From contig NZ_AJLK01000127.1 of assembly GCF_000317205.1 (NCBI RefSeq), forward strand, positions 1 to 53,944: a stretch of 53,944 nt of DNA. The letters are read 5' to 3'. The notes under the pieces were generated by a model that saw only the letters and a list, made by a program, of their open reading frames with translations, made no database searches and was not told where the DNA came from. This DNA is from Fischerella muscicola PCC 7414 (GTDB taxonomy: Bacteria; Cyanobacteriota; Cyanobacteriia; Cyanobacteriales; Nostocaceae). Both the position numbers and the translations under genes were made by a program. Positions 25,834 to 35,222 of the stretch are shown piece after piece. The first letter of the stretch is position 1, and every line of letters begins with the position of its first letter.

Positions 25834-27918
25834 ATGCCACTCTTCAGCTTTTTCAATCAAAGTACCGAGCAACAATCTAGCCCCCAAATAGTAGGACGGG
25901 GTGTAAGGTTGCAAGCTAGTTACTCAAAACTACCTTTAAGCCAAAGAATTATTATGCCCTTTATGCTGGTATTCTTTAGCATTATGGTAGTGGCGGTGAT
26001 TAGCTTTGCTTTCTGGTTTACCAGCAGAATGGAATACCAGATGAAAAATTCTGTTGCATCAGGTGCAGCAGTGATTTTGCAAGAGTTGCAAACAGAAAAA
26101 CAAGACTTAGGTTCTTGGGTACAGCTAATAGCAGAACGAAATGATGTGCGTACCGCACTGCAACAGAAAGATACTCAAGCACTACTGAAAATATTAGTGT
26201 CGCACAAGACTAATTTGGAATTAGACCTGATCAAGGTTGTCAACCAAAATGGTGGAGTAGTGCTAGAACTGAGAGAGCCAAGATTAAATGAATCATATTT
26301 AGAAGATAGAACCAGTATTTCTCAAGCACTTGCTGGGATGTACCCTTTAGATGTAGTAAATCTTGAAAAACAACGAGGACAACCACAGTTAGTTCTGGTG
26401 GGTACAGCTCCAATTAAATCTAATGAAGAAGTAATTGGCGCGGTCGAAATTGGTATTCTCATCAATAATGAATTACTCAAAAGTCTAATAGCAGCCAAAG
26501 ATGAGTATTTGATTGTATTTAACAAAGATAAAACAGTTGTTGTTTCTACATTAACAGCAGTTACTAATAGAAATTGGCAGTTACCACCTACTTCTGTTCC
26601 ACCAATACGCATCTTACTCACAAATAAACACTATGTTGCCAAAAGTATTTTTCTGCCAGGATTAAGTAATACCTCTTTGACTGTGGTATTGCTAAAGTCG
26701 CTTGCTGAACTCAACCATACTGTGCAGTATCTATGGTTAAGATTGTGGGGTTTTTTCCTACTGGGGGGTTTGATTTGTACCTTGGTGGGTAAGAATATAG
26801 CGCGAAATATTTCCGGGCCTTTATTGACTGTAGCGAGAGTTGCTCAAAAAGCTACTCAAGAAGGAAATTTTGATTTGCAAGCTCCTGTCACAAGAAATGA
26901 TGAAGTTGGAATTTTAGCTACTTCTCTCAATAGTTTAATTCGGCGAGTTGCAGAATACACTCAAGAATTAGAACAAGCTCGGACAACTTTAGAAAAGCGA
27001 GTTGAAGAACGCACTCACCAACTTTTACAAAAAAATCAGGAATTAAATCTAGCTTACGATCAACTTAGTTATGCAATTCAAGAACTCCAGCAAACTCAAG
27101 CACAGTTGATTCAAACTGAAAAAATGTCTTCACTTGGTAATATGGTAGCGGGGGTTGCTCATGAGATAAATAATCCCATTAGTTTTATCTATGGCAATAT
27201 TAGCTATGCCAAGGAATATATTGAACAACTATTAGAATTACTTCATTTATACAGAAAAGAATATCCTCAACCAACCGCTGCGATTCAAACTTATCTAGAA
27301 AAGACAGAGCTAGATTATATTAGCGAAGATTTGCCCAAAATTTTATCCTCAATGAAAATGGGAGCGCAGCGAATTCGGGAAATTGTTTTGTCTCTACGAA
27401 ATTTCTCACGATTGGACGAGTCTCAGAAAAAAGCTGTGAATATCCACGAGGGAATTGACAGTACTTTATTAATTCTCAATCATCGCTTAAAAGAAGGAAT
27501 TCAAGTAATCAAAGAATACGAAGCGTTACCATTAATTGAGTGTTATCCAGCACAATTAAATCAAGTATTTTTGAATCTTCTGAGTAATGCAATTGATGCT
27601 TTAGAAGAGTCATTTTTTAGTAATTTGTCGTCTGTAGATAATAAAGTCAATCCCCAAATACTGATTCACACAAACAAAGCAGCAGGTAATCGCATTTACA
27701 TACGAATTACGGATAATGGCTGCGGAATTGAACCAAAAAACCAGGATAAAATTTTTGACCCTTTCTTTACAACTAAAGAAGTGGGTAAAGGTACTGGGTT
27801 AGGATTGTGGATTTGCTATCAGATTATCCAAAAACATCAGGGTAAGATTGAAATCAATTCGTTACTTGGTGAAGGAACTACTGTTACCGTGACACTCCCG
27901 ATTGTACAAAAATCATAA
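25834..27918 (+). CDS. Membrane sensor histidine kinase (dCACHE-like sensor, HAMP, HisKA, HATPase)
   Basis: About 694 residues from ATG 25834. Two membrane segments (about residues 40-65 and 300-320) flank a 230-residue extracytoplasmic sensor resembling a CACHE fold. A HAMP domain follows ([20 protein letters not shown]), then a coiled coil ([20 protein letters not shown]), H-box [13 protein letters not shown], a long insert, N-box [15 protein letters not shown]1 [11 protein letters not shown]-box FDPFFTTK and G2 [12 protein letters not shown]. The kinase is complete and of the AHEINNP class. No response regulator lies beside it, so its partner is elsewhere. A GST-like gene follows on the same strand after 131 bp. 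Confidence 0.9.
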   Translation: MPLFSFFNQSTEQQSSPQIVGRGVRLQASYSKLPLSQRIIMPFMLVFFSIMVVAVISFAFWFTSRMEYQMKNSVASGAAVILQELQTEKQDLGSWVQLIAERNDVRTALQQKDTQALLKILVSHKTNLELDLIKVVNQNGGVVLELREPRLNESYLEDRTSISQALAGMYPLDVVNLEKQRGQPQLVLVGTAPIKSNEEVIGAVEIGILINNELLKSLIAAKDEYLIVFNKDKTVVVSTLTAVTNRNWQLPPTSVPPIRILLTNKHYVAKSIFLPGLSNTSLTVVLLKSLAELNHTVQYLWLRLWGFFLLGGLICTLVGKNIARNISGPLLTVARVAQKATQEGNFDLQAPVTRNDEVGILATSLNSLIRRVAEYTQELEQARTTLEKRVEERTHQLLQKNQELNLAYDQLSYAIQELQQTQAQLIQTEKMSSLGNMVAGVAHEINNPISFIYGNISYAKEYIEQLLELLHLYRKEYPQPTAAIQTYLEKTELDYISEDLPKILSSMKMGAQRIREIVLSLRNFSRLDESQKKAVNIHEGIDSTLLILNHRLKEGIQVIKEYEALPLIECYPAQLNQVFLNLLSNAIDALEESFFSNLSSVDNKVNPQILIHTNKAAGNRIYIRITDNGCGIEPKNQDKIFDPFFTTKEVGKGTGLGLWICYQIIQKHQGKIEINSLLGEGTTVTVTLPIVQKS

Positions 27919-28049
27919 GTGCGATAGCTTTTTACTAAGTGTGAGTGCGATCGCACTTAATTATGATTATGGCATTCCTTATCTAACCTGCATCGAAATT
28001 AACTAGAGCAGCAAAGGCATAATTACACCATCACGCTTAGGAGACAATT

Positions 28050-29021
28050 ATGGCATCAGGAATGATGGTTGCAGGTAAATGGATAACTCGTGAGAATGAG
28101 CAAAATCAAAGCGGTGAGTTCCATGAGATACCAACAACGTTTCGCGATCGCGTGAGTACAGATGGGAGTAGTGGGTTTAAGGCAGAAGTAGGACGCTATC
28201 ACCTCTACGTTTCCTTGGCGTGTCCCTGGGCGCATCGCACCTTAATTATGCGAGAACTCAAAGGGTTGAATGATGTCATCTCAGTCTCTATCGTCGATCC
28301 GATTATGAGCGACAAAGGCTGGATGTTTTCTCAAGCGCCGGGGGCGATTCCAGATTTGGTAAATCACGCACAATATTTACAAGATATCTACCTCAAAGCT
28401 AATCCCAACTACACAGGGCGAGTCACTGTTCCGGTTTTGTGGGATAAGCAAACTCAAACTATCGTCAACAACGAATCTCGTGAAATCATGCGAATGTTTG
28501 ATGTAGAGTTTGCTTGTTTGGCTACGCACAAAATTGACTTATACCCACGCCACCTACAACAGCAGATTGATGAAACGATTGATGCAATTTATCTGCCAAT
28601 CAATGCTGGTGTATATCGCGCTGGTTTTGCGACAAAGCAAGCAGCCTACGAACAGGCGGTGAGTGAACTGTTCGAGAATTTAGATCGATGGGAAACCATT
28701 CTCAGCCAGCAGCACTACTTATGTGGAGAGCAACTCACCGTAGCTGATATTTGTATGTTTGTAACGCTGTATCGCTTCGACTGCGTATATTACGGTCATT
28801 TTAAGTGCAATTTGCGGCGAATTCTCGACTATCCAAACCTGTGGAATTATCTCAAGGATCTATATCAGATTCCTGAGTTCAAAGCAACCTGCAATCTCGA
28901 CCATATCAAGCGCGGCTATTACATGAGTATGACCGATATTAATCCCAATCGAATTGTGCCAAAGGGCCCAATCATCGATTTTGACGAACGAAGTGATCGC
29001 CATCGCTTTGGTAAGCCTTAG
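28050..29021 (+). CDS. Glutathionyl-hydroquinone reductase-like GST (Xi class)
   Basis: 323 residues. After a short N-terminal region, YHLYVSLACPWAHRTLIMRE carries the CPWA motif with the catalytic Cys58. VPVLWDKQTQTIVNNESREI matches the glutathione-binding segment (VPVLWD, NNES), and the C-terminal helical domain contains LTVADICMFVTLYRFDCVYY and the typical C-terminal YYMSMTDINPNRIVPKGP. This is the YqjG/ECM4 group, which reduces glutathionyl-hydroquinones and protects against quinone stress. It starts at ATG 28050. It may share a transcript with the histidine kinase. Confidence 0.9.
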   Translation: MASGMMVAGKWITRENEQNQSGEFHEIPTTFRDRVSTDGSSGFKAEVGRYHLYVSLACPWAHRTLIMRELKGLNDVISVSIVDPIMSDKGWMFSQAPGAIPDLVNHAQYLQDIYLKANPNYTGRVTVPVLWDKQTQTIVNNESREIMRMFDVEFACLATHKIDLYPRHLQQQIDETIDAIYLPINAGVYRAGFATKQAAYEQAVSELFENLDRWETILSQQHYLCGEQLTVADICMFVTLYRFDCVYYGHFKCNLRRILDYPNLWNYLKDLYQIPEFKATCNLDHIKRGYYMSMTDINPNRIVPKGPIIDFDERSDRHRFGKP

Positions 29022-29358
29022 TTGCGATCACTCCCTATTTCCGTGATCGAACATGCTAGGCCTGTGCTTGAAGCACAAGAAGTTATTAATTTTGCATTTT
29101 TGACTGATCTGTTTGAATTAAAAAGAATTAATCAAAATTTACGTAGAGTTTGTCAAACCGATTCCCCATATACAAAGCACTTTTGGCTTAATTTAAAACC
29201 ACCAAGCAAAATTAATATTAGTGTAGGGCTAGCACTTGACAAGTCACAAATATTACACTAAAAAGTGTTGTTTCATAAAATTAGCTTAGGGAGGTAGAAA
29301 CACTACAGCCCGTAAGATAGTCTGTTGTTCATCAGCAGATAGGTTTTTTTGTATCTCT
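29022..29358. other. Spacer with an unconvincing reading frame
   Basis: 337 bp between the GST and M23 peptidase genes. A 79-codon frame from TTG 29022 begins one base after the GST stop; it has no ribosome binding site and no recognisable sequence, so I do not call it. It could be eroded DNA. GGGAGG occurs at 29288-29293. Confidence 0.4.
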
Positions 29359-30282
29359 ATGACTACCGTAGATCGCACTCAAAAGTTGGTTCCAGCAGCT
29401 GTATCTAATTTGCAAGTTAACCGTCTGGCCACCAGAATGGTAGCCGGAATCTTAGCCGCTTTACCTGTAGCCTTAGCACTACCGGCAGAAGCTTTACAGG
29501 TAAGGATGACTCCAGCTAATCCAAAATTAGGGGATACATTATCGGTTTTCATTAGTGTAGATAATCCTGGGGCTGGTGCGAGTCCAACAGTCACTTCTTC
29601 TGATCAAACTTACCCAGCGTTTGAAGTTGCTCCTAATCAGTATCGGGCTTTTATTCCCACTACACCATTGCAAAAGGCTGGAAAAAGAACAATTCGAGTC
29701 AGCGGAAATGGTCAGGTAAGGAACTTGTTGGTGCAGGTGAACTCACGCAAGTTCCCTGTACAGCGAATCAATTTACCCCCAGGTAAAGCAGGAGTAAAAG
29801 CCACAGCATACGAACTCAAGCGTGTATCAGAATTTAAAGCTCTACAAACACCGCAAAAATACTGGAATGGTATTTTTATCAAACCAAATACGGGGCGAAT
29901 CTCTACTATCTATGGTGTACGTCGTTACTATAATGGTAAATTTGCTAAGGATTACTACCATCGCGGTGTTGACTACGCTGGTCCTACGGGTTCACCTGTA
30001 GTGGCTCCAGCGGCAGGAAAAGTTGCTTTAGTAGGAAGGGTATCCGAAGGATTTCGGGTTCATGGTAACGTTGTTGGCATTGACCACGGTCAAGGAGTAA
30101 CCAGTATTTTTATGCATCTGAGTCGCATTAATGTCAAAGAAGGCGATATGGTCAAACCCGGTCAACTGATTGGCGCAGTGGGTTCTACAGGTGCTTCTAC
30201 AGGGCCTCACTTGCACTGGGGATTATATGTCAACGGTCAATCTGTTGACCCAACACCTTGGCGATATCAAGAATTTAAATAG
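29359..30282 (+). CDS. M23-family (LytM) metallopeptidase
   Basis: 307 residues. The N-terminal segment MVAGILAALPVALALPAEA is a signal peptide with a likely cut after AEA. Residues 47-135 form a beta-rich domain, and residues 190-305 are a LytM peptidase: HRGVD (H201, D205) and GPHLHWG (H284, H286) supply the Zn ligands and catalytic His. Such enzymes cut cross-linking peptides of peptidoglycan in the periplasm, or act as inactive septum regulators when residues are missing; here the set is complete. It starts at ATG 29359 and is followed by the ComFB gene after 83 bp on the same strand. Confidence 0.9.
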   Translation: MTTVDRTQKLVPAAVSNLQVNRLATRMVAGILAALPVALALPAEALQVRMTPANPKLGDTLSVFISVDNPGAGASPTVTSSDQTYPAFEVAPNQYRAFIPTTPLQKAGKRTIRVSGNGQVRNLLVQVNSRKFPVQRINLPPGKAGVKATAYELKRVSEFKALQTPQKYWNGIFIKPNTGRISTIYGVRRYYNGKFAKDYYHRGVDYAGPTGSPVVAPAAGKVALVGRVSEGFRVHGNVVGIDHGQGVTSIFMHLSRINVKEGDMVKPGQLIGAVGSTGASTGPHLHWGLYVNGQSVDPTPWRYQEFK

Positions 30283-30365
30283 TAAATTCTTGTGTATTTT
30301 TGCCCAAATTGGGCAAAATAAACTGGATTGGTACCGTCCCTCCTTGCTTGGATGGCTTATAAAAT

Positions 30366-30920
30366 ATGAGCATTATGAGTATCGAAAAAATTGTGCAACA
30401 GTCTCTCCAGGATGGTTATTTAACACCAGCAATGGAAGCAGAAGTCGGGCGAATCTGTGACAATGCCAACGAACTCTCGATCGAAGAGTACATGGCACTC
30501 GATCGACTGATGGGGGCGCTGTTGACTGGTGAGGTGATCGCGGTACCACGCAAACAGTTTATTAATGTTATGGAAGAGTTGGTACTGACAGAAGCGATCG
30601 CCCGCGTAGCGGAAATTGAAGCTACTAGCGAAACTTCCTTGGATGTTGGAGATATTGCCGCTTACGCCCTCAATCGGCTACCCCCTCTATACGCAACTAC
30701 CGAAGAAGGTGCTAGCTATCAGCGCCAACACGCCAAGGCAGAACTACAAGAATTAATTGCCCAACAAGTCAGTGAAGCAATCAGCCGTTACCTGGATAGA
30801 CCGAATTTCTTTCCAGAACGGCAAGTATTGGGTAAAAATACTGGTAATGAAGTTTTGCGCCAAGTCAGTACTTTGCTGCAAGCCTACGCGCCCAATTTTG
30901 AGCAGAAATCACAATCTTAA
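30366..30920 (+). CDS. ComFB-family protein (late competence development)
   Basis: 184 residues. Residues 1-60 form a small helical region (VQQSLQDGYLTPAMEAEVGR, ELSIEEYMALDRLMGALLTG). The ComFB-like domain follows (VMEELVLTEAIARV, SLDVGDIAAYALNRLPPLYA, EVLRQVSTLLQAY). In cyanobacteria, ComFB-domain proteins have been shown to bind cyclic dinucleotides (c-di-GMP; also c-di-AMP in Synechocystis), with roles in cell size and natural competence. The protein is cytoplasmic. ATG 30366 is used, with a second ATG at 30375. Its N-terminal part resembles the 75-residue protein at 52397-52624. It sits between two cell-wall genes. Confidence 0.85.
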   Translation: MSIMSIEKIVQQSLQDGYLTPAMEAEVGRICDNANELSIEEYMALDRLMGALLTGEVIAVPRKQFINVMEELVLTEAIARVAEIEATSETSLDVGDIAAYALNRLPPLYATTEEGASYQRQHAKAELQELIAQQVSEAISRYLDRPNFFPERQVLGKNTGNEVLRQVSTLLQAYAPNFEQKSQS

Positions 30921-30925
30921 AATAG

Positions 30926-31018
30926 TTGGTAGTTATTAGTTCGTGGTTGTTTGGAAAAATCAACAACCAACAACTAACAACCAACAACCAACAACCAACA
31001 ACAAACAACCAACACATA
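30926..31018. repeat. CAACCAA heptamer tract plus dispersed GTGGTTGTTTGG motif
   Basis: About nine CAACNAA-type heptamers (30961-31013) follow GTGGTTGTTTGGAAAAATCA (30943-30962). The same 20-mer recurs in the 53-bp tandem repeats after leuS (38314-38448), so this is a dispersed element. It separates the convergent ComFB and L,D-transpeptidase genes. Confidence 0.7.
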
Positions 31019-31019
31019 A

Positions 31020-31694
31020 CTATTGACGAACTTCCACTTTTGTGCCTACGCGCACCTGTTGGTACAACATACGCACATCGGGAGTACGCATACGTAAGCA
31101 ACCGTGGGAAACAGCACTACCGACTAAGCTGTCATCTGGTGTACCGTGAAAACCTATTTTGTTGTGGCCATCTGACCAAAAACCTATCCATCTATCTCCT
31201 AGAGGACTATCTATACCTGCTGGGAATACTTTACCTGTGATCGGGTGACGCCAAACAGGGTTGCGTCGCATGTTTTGAATTTCAAAAGTACCTGTGGGTG
31301 TTTCCCAGCCTTTTTTACCTATGCCAGTGGGATAACTGGCGATAACTTGATCTTGACGGTGAACATAAACGCGGCGATCGCTTAAATCAACTATTACATG
31401 TGTCTGATTGGCTGATGCCAGAACAGTAGAAGGTTTTTGTGGCGTCGAAACCTTAGCCAACAGGGACTGAATCGGGCGAGAGACATTAGCTTTGTGTGTT
31501 TCATTGGGTATGAAACTTTTTGGCTTTGTCGATGTATCTGTTGCCGTTGCTACATAAATTCCACTGGTGTCTTGATTTGTGGGAGGTTTCATCAAATCAG
31601 AAACATGCCAATGGACAGCGAGAGATAAGAAGCCTGTGCCAAAACAAAGTAACATCGCCATACGCGTTACAGATTCATTTCTTACCGTCGCCAT
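31020..31694 (-). CDS. L,D-transpeptidase (YkuD family)
   Basis: 224 residues. An N-terminal hydrophobic segment (MAMLLCFGTGFLSLAVHW) anchors or exports the protein. A low-complexity linker follows, then the YkuD domain from about residue 95: THVIVDLSDRRVYVHRQDQ, GKKGWETPTGTFEI, and the catalytic HGTPDDSLVGSAVSHGCLRM with His183, Cys199 and Arg201. L,D-transpeptidases form 3-3 cross-links in peptidoglycan or attach proteins to it, using the catalytic cysteine in the periplasm. The active site is complete. It starts at ATG 31694 and is convergent with the ComFB gene. Confidence 0.92.
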   Translation of the reverse strand: MATVRNESVTRMAMLLCFGTGFLSLAVHWHVSDLMKPPTNQDTSGIYVATATDTSTKPKSFIPNETHKANVSRPIQSLLAKVSTPQKPSTVLASANQTHVIVDLSDRRVYVHRQDQVIASYPTGIGKKGWETPTGTFEIQNMRRNPVWRHPITGKVFPAGIDSPLGDRWIGFWSDGHNKIGFHGTPDDSLVGSAVSHGCLRMRTPDVRMLYQQVRVGTKVEVRQ

Positions 31695-31799
31695 CGTTTA
31701 TTTTCTCCAAAATTCCCCGTTGACTGAGCCATCAGATCACAACTTTTCTTACCTACTCTAACTTTAATAGAAGCGATTGTGCTGGGTATTTACAGGACT

Positions 31800-31850
31800 T
31801 ACTTGACTTCTCCCCTCCTTGAAAGAGAGGGGATTCTGAGAGGATGTTAC
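31800..31850 (-). ncRNA. Possible omega RNA 3' end at the TnpB right end
   Basis: Active TnpB proteins use a guide RNA that overlaps the tnpB 3' end and runs through the right-end hairpin into flanking DNA. Here the hairpin lies 11-40 nt after the stop codon, in the expected place. Given the degraded protein, it may be a relic. This is inferred only from position and structure. Confidence 0.35.
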
Positions 31851-32846
31851 GCAACGGCATGAATGCACGTTGCTTCACACTTCTCACGATATGCTTTACT
31901 CAGGTCGCTGAATACGTCATATCGTTGCGGCAGAGTCAAAGCTGCCCTACCAACCTCGGCTAGGGAAAACCCTAGCTGTGTTGCTACTTTTGCCATGATG
32001 TTAGCTCCGCCATTGGCATCAGCCGATGGCGGAGCCAACATGAATGCACTGCGGTACAAGCCACGCTTTACCCGTTTCCCTGATGCTGCTGCCCACCCTT
32101 CGGGTTTCTCACCGAATGCAGGTAGGCTGTCACCATCTAGAAACGATGCAGCAGAGGTATAGGCTTCTTCCGTTTCTACAAATGCGATGCCGTACTGTTG
32201 CAGTAAATCAGCCAGTCTGTTTTTCAGCCTTGCCGTAGGGATTTGCACAAACTGCTGGTTGTTCTTGGCACCAATATTGATGCCGTCTTTAATGCCAACA
32301 TTCCAACCAAATACAACCGTCCCAATTCGATTCTTCAGGCACCAGTTGACCACAAATCTTGCAGCCTTATTGATGGCATCGCGCATCTGTCGGTTTCGCT
32401 TCTCACAGATGCCTGCTAACTCATCATCCCAATAGTCTTGGGGCTTGCCTTCTTTCAGCGTTGCAACTCGTTTGTTATAGAACTGATTCAGACTCTTGAG
32501 CCTACGCCCATCAATAATGAATGACTTGCCGATATTACTTACACAGGTCAGCCAGTTATTCAAACCTGGGTCAATGCCTAGCACTTTATTGGGCTTAATT
32601 TCCGCCTTCTTAGGTTGCAACCGATAGGCGAACTCAGCATAGAAACATCCATTGCGAGGCAAGATTCGTAGTTCCTTGATGCTGTCAAACTTCAGGTTAG
32701 ACGGCATCGGGATGGTGAAGGAATCAATACCAAACCAGACTTTACAGAGCTTGCCTAACGGAACCCGAATCATGCCATCTTCCAGTCTCAATGCCGGATT
32801 CGGGTCTGACTACTGCCAAACCTCCTTTCGTGCGATAGTCAGGCAT
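31847..32846 (-). pseudogene. tnpB: Truncated TnpB (RuvC-like RNA-guided nuclease family)
   Basis: An open frame of 314 codons (31847-32791) starts inside the family sequence; the full protein is usually about 400 residues. It has the RuvC motifs GIDPGLNNW (first Asp), VETEEAYTSAASFLDGD (Glu region) and PSADANGGANIM (last Asp). The zinc-finger cysteines are absent, as in some TnpB lineages. Another piece of the N-terminus (KMPDYRTKGGLAVV, from about 32846) is in a different frame and preceded by a stop, so the gene has lost its start and suffered a frameshift. The catalytic residues look intact, but without the N-terminal wedge/REC part the protein is unlikely to be a working nuclease. Confidence 0.8.
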
Positions 32847-33009
32847 TTTAGGCTTCCCACGCTATTTTCTATAACAAGAGTGCAACGTTCGTGGCAGGGT
32901 GTAAGGGTGTAGGGGTATAGGGATATAAAGGTTATTGACACCTTGCTTGAACTCCTTGCCCATACCATTGATTTTTGGTTTTCATGCGTAAGTCCTGATG
33001 TATTTACAG

Positions 33010-33253
33010 TTAGTTAATTACTGAAAAACTTTTCAGATTCTCTTGTAAATCAATTACCAAAAATTTACAAACATTTAGCAGTTCCATTATGAATTTGTTC
33101 ATACTCATGGGCAAACTAGGGCTATACAGATATTGCCATTGCCTAATTTTGCAAAAATCCGGGTGAGAATTTCATAGATACTCCCTGGAACCGAATAGGT
33201 ACAACAGGCAATCATTTTAAGTGGTGTTCATGGTGTGGTTGGGAGTAAATATT
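33010..33253. other. Spacer right of the TnpB element, no gene seen
   Basis: About 245 bp of AT-rich DNA with no hairpin or ORF of note, leading to the ribosome binding site GGGAG (33240-33244) of the small ORF. Confidence 0.4.
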
Positions 33254-33406
33254 ATGTTAGAAAAACTATTGTTAGCAATAACGATTACGTTTTCCCTCAA
33301 TTTATTTCTGCAAGTTCGCCCACCAGAAGAGTCTAATAGTGGCGCTAATTTACAGCAGTTAAAAGAATCAGCACCTGTTATTTTGGTGAGGTTGCCACAA
33401 AAGTGA
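33254..33406 (+). CDS. Small 50-residue protein with N-terminal membrane segment
   Basis: ATG 33254, with GGGAG 9 nt upstream. MLEKLLLAITITFSLNLFLQ is a hydrophobic helix or signal anchor, followed by a polar tail RPPEESNSGANLQQLKESAP and VILVRLPQK. A longer frame from GTG 33221 is open but lacks a ribosome binding site. It lies 320 bp upstream of sigG. Composition and ribosome binding site support coding; no function recognised. Confidence 0.45.
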   Translation: MLEKLLLAITITFSLNLFLQVRPPEESNSGANLQQLKESAPVILVRLPQK

Positions 33407-33725
33407 TGGGTAATAGGTAATGGGAAATGGGTAATGGGTATGAATCAGTTAACAGTGACCAGTTTTATTTGATAACTGAATTTAGTTGTCTCCCTTGTCC
33501 CCGATCCCTGATCCCTGATTTCATATATCATAAAAAAATATTTTTGGCAATAGTAGGTATTCAGTGATGATTGGTGTCACAAAGATACGTAACGTCACTG
33601 TGTCTAACAAAGATGTATCTGCAAAGGTATCCTGTGTTCCAGTCATAAATCCGTCACTCATACAAGGAACTTCCGGCAGATAAGTAGGTCTAATAGATAG
33701 GGATGATTTACAGCCAGTACGATCT
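33407..33725. other. Spacer upstream of sigG
   Basis: About 320 bp. It begins with GGTAATGG-type short repeats and a C-rich stretch, then AT-rich DNA. The sigG promoter is expected here; ECF promoters are often autoregulated but I cannot identify a box. No ORF is believed. Confidence 0.4.
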
Positions 33726-34382
33726 ATGAGCGAATCGATTACTGTATCCTGGTCAACTGTTGATGCAAGACTTTCGGAAGCATCAGTGCAAGTTGACAAA
33801 CTTTCTAACCACGATTTAATTTTACGCTGTCAGACTGGACTGCGCCCAGATCGTGCTGCATTTGCAGAACTACTGCGTCGTTATCAATCCCAAGTCGATA
33901 GGGTATTGTATCATTTGGCCCCTGATTGGTCTGACAGAGCGGATCTCGCTCAAGAAGTTTGGATTCGGGTCTATCGCAATATTCACCGATTGCAAGAACC
34001 GTCTAAATTTCGGGGTTGGTTAAGCCGCATTGCCACTAACTTGTTCTACGACGAGTTACGCAAACGTAAGCGAGTTGTCAGTCCTGTTTCGCTGGATGCT
34101 CCCCGTTCGGTAGACGACGGCGAAATGGATTGGGAAATTGCAGGAGATACTCCTGGACCAGAGGAAGAACTCACAACTAGGGAGTTTTATGAGCAATTGC
34201 GAGATGCGATCGCGGATTTGCCTGAGGTATTCCGTACAACTATAGTGCTAAGGGAAATTGAGGGTATGGCATACGAAGAAATTGCCGAAATCACAGGAGT
34301 TTCCTTAGGAACAGTCAAATCGAGAATCGCCAGAGCTAGAGCCAGGTTGCAATCGCAGTTACAACCTTATCTTGGTTCCTAG
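33726..34382 (+). CDS. sigG: ECF-type RNA polymerase sigma factor SigG
   Basis: 218 residues with the two sigma-70 regions of ECF factors. Region 2 is FAELLRRYQSQVDRVLYHLA and DLAQEVWIRVYRNIHRL, with the −10 binding helix KFRGWLSRIATNLFYDELR. Region 4 is LREIEGMAYEEIAEITGV followed by SLGTVKSRIARARARL, the −35 binding helix-turn-helix. An acidic linker with DTPGPEEEL lies between. The anti-sigma gene follows 162 bp downstream on the same strand, so release of SigG is probably controlled by that membrane protein. In Nostoc punctiforme a SigG/SapG pair of this kind governs an envelope-stress regulon; the link to this gene is by similarity of layout. It starts at ATG 33726. Confidence 0.92.
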   Translation: MSESITVSWSTVDARLSEASVQVDKLSNHDLILRCQTGLRPDRAAFAELLRRYQSQVDRVLYHLAPDWSDRADLAQEVWIRVYRNIHRLQEPSKFRGWLSRIATNLFYDELRKRKRVVSPVSLDAPRSVDDGEMDWEIAGDTPGPEEELTTREFYEQLRDAIADLPEVFRTTIVLREIEGMAYEEIAEITGVSLGTVKSRIARARARLQSQLQPYLGS

Positions 34383-34483
34383 TTTAAAGTTCTACCTTTG
34401 ATTAATGGCAGATTTTTATATTTCATTAAGGTTTATTAAGATTATGGAAACTGCTTCTGCCATCAAGAAAAACAGGAGAAATA

Positions 34484-34534
34484 ATGATCAACTGGGGCCG
34501 AGTACGCTATGTTTACCCGTGCATGAATTGGTAA
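34484..34534 (+). CDS. 16-residue leader ORF before the anti-sigma gene
   Basis: ATG 34484 is preceded by AGGAGAA (34474-34480), the best ribosome binding site in the locus. It encodes MINWGRVRYVYPCMNW and stops at 34534, 10 bp before the anti-sigma ATG, which itself has no good ribosome binding site. It is in a different frame from the anti-sigma gene, so it is not its N-terminus. The arrangement suggests translational coupling or a leader peptide that sets anti-sigma levels. Confidence 0.45.
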   Translation: MINWGRVRYVYPCMNW

Positions 34535-34544
34535 TAATGTTAAG

Positions 34545-35162
34545 ATGACTACTGATTCTCATTTGAACGACCATTCCCACTTGCAATTAAATATCGATTT
34601 GCCAGATGGGGAGGCAGAGCATACCAATGAATTAACGGGTGCTATGGATATGGTGAAGCGCGATCGCTTCGAGTTATTGAGTGCTTATCTTGATGGAGAA
34701 GTGACAGCTGCCGAACGTAGGCAAGTAGAAGAACTACTGGCAAACGATCAGGCGGTGAAGTGCTTGTATGCACGGCTTTTGAAATTGCGTCAGGGCTTAC
34801 GAACTATGCCCGTACCGCAGTCACAGCCAGTGGAAGAAACTGTTGAACGAGTTCTATCTCGTTTACGTCGTCGCCGTGCGCGTTTGGGCTTGATCTGGGG
34901 AGGTACAGCGATCGCTGCGATGCTGATTGGTGCAGTATCTGGGTTATTACCAGGTGGGAAATTAACCCCACAACTAGCAAAAGCGCCTGCAACAGAACAG
35001 GCGCAACTAGCCAAGCCAGAAAATATTGCTGCTGCACCATTAATTGTTTCTATTAACAATCCTATTCTGCCAATTCCAAAAGCAGCAGAAACTGCTCCAG
35101 AAGAGCCAGCTAACCTGGATAAGCAGTTACAACCGTTAAGTATAGAAAACGAATATCATTAA
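34545..35162 (+). CDS. Anti-sigma factor for SigG (SapG-like)
   Basis: 205 residues. Residues 40-90 form an anti-sigma domain: DRFELLSAYLDGEVTAAERR followed by QVEELLANDQAVKCLYARLL. The HxxxCxxC zinc ligands of ZAS anti-sigmas are absent. One transmembrane segment (LGLIWGGTAIAAMLIGAVSG, about residues 110-130) follows an Arg-rich stop-transfer region, leaving a 70-residue Pro/Ala-rich outside domain. This layout fits a membrane anti-sigma that binds SigG in the cytoplasm and senses the envelope. It starts at ATG 34545 and depends for translation on the leader ORF or an upstream initiation. Confidence 0.85.
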   Translation: MTTDSHLNDHSHLQLNIDLPDGEAEHTNELTGAMDMVKRDRFELLSAYLDGEVTAAERRQVEELLANDQAVKCLYARLLKLRQGLRTMPVPQSQPVEETVERVLSRLRRRRARLGLIWGGTAIAAMLIGAVSGLLPGGKLTPQLAKAPATEQAQLAKPENIAAAPLIVSINNPILPIPKAAETAPEEPANLDKQLQPLSIENEYH

Positions 35163-35222
35163 GAATTATGAATGATGAATTATGAATGATAAAAAAAATT
35201 CATAATTTAGAATTCATAATTT
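35163..35222. terminator. Possible bidirectional terminator between convergent genes
   Basis: Complementary runs of GAATTATGAAT and ATTCATAATT type with an A8 run (about 35192-35199) in the 44 bp between the anti-sigma and GGCT genes can fold into AT-rich hairpins. Stems are weak, so this is tentative. Confidence 0.35.

Larger units (their letters stand above)
31796..32999 (-). mobile_element. IS200/IS605-type element carrying a degenerate tnpB only
   Basis: The element is bounded on one side by a GACTTCTCCCCTC / GAGGGGA hairpin (31806-31833) of the kind found at the right ends of cyanobacterial tnpB elements. The 10-bp word GTATTTACAG occurs just outside both ends (31786-31795 and 33000-33009). 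The two ends also show GGACTTAC (31795-31802) against GTAAGTCC (32988-32995). No tnpA is present. Direct repeats and inverted ends are not expected of IS605 elements, so the exact limits are tentative. Confidence 0.6.

Noticed and set aside
29022-29261. 79-codon frame after the GST gene
   Set aside because: TTG start without ribosome binding site, no recognisable domain; kept as spacer.
30926-31018. CAACCAA runs as a CRISPR or regulatory array
   Set aside because: Units are 7 nt and contiguous, as in cyanobacterial short tandem repeats.
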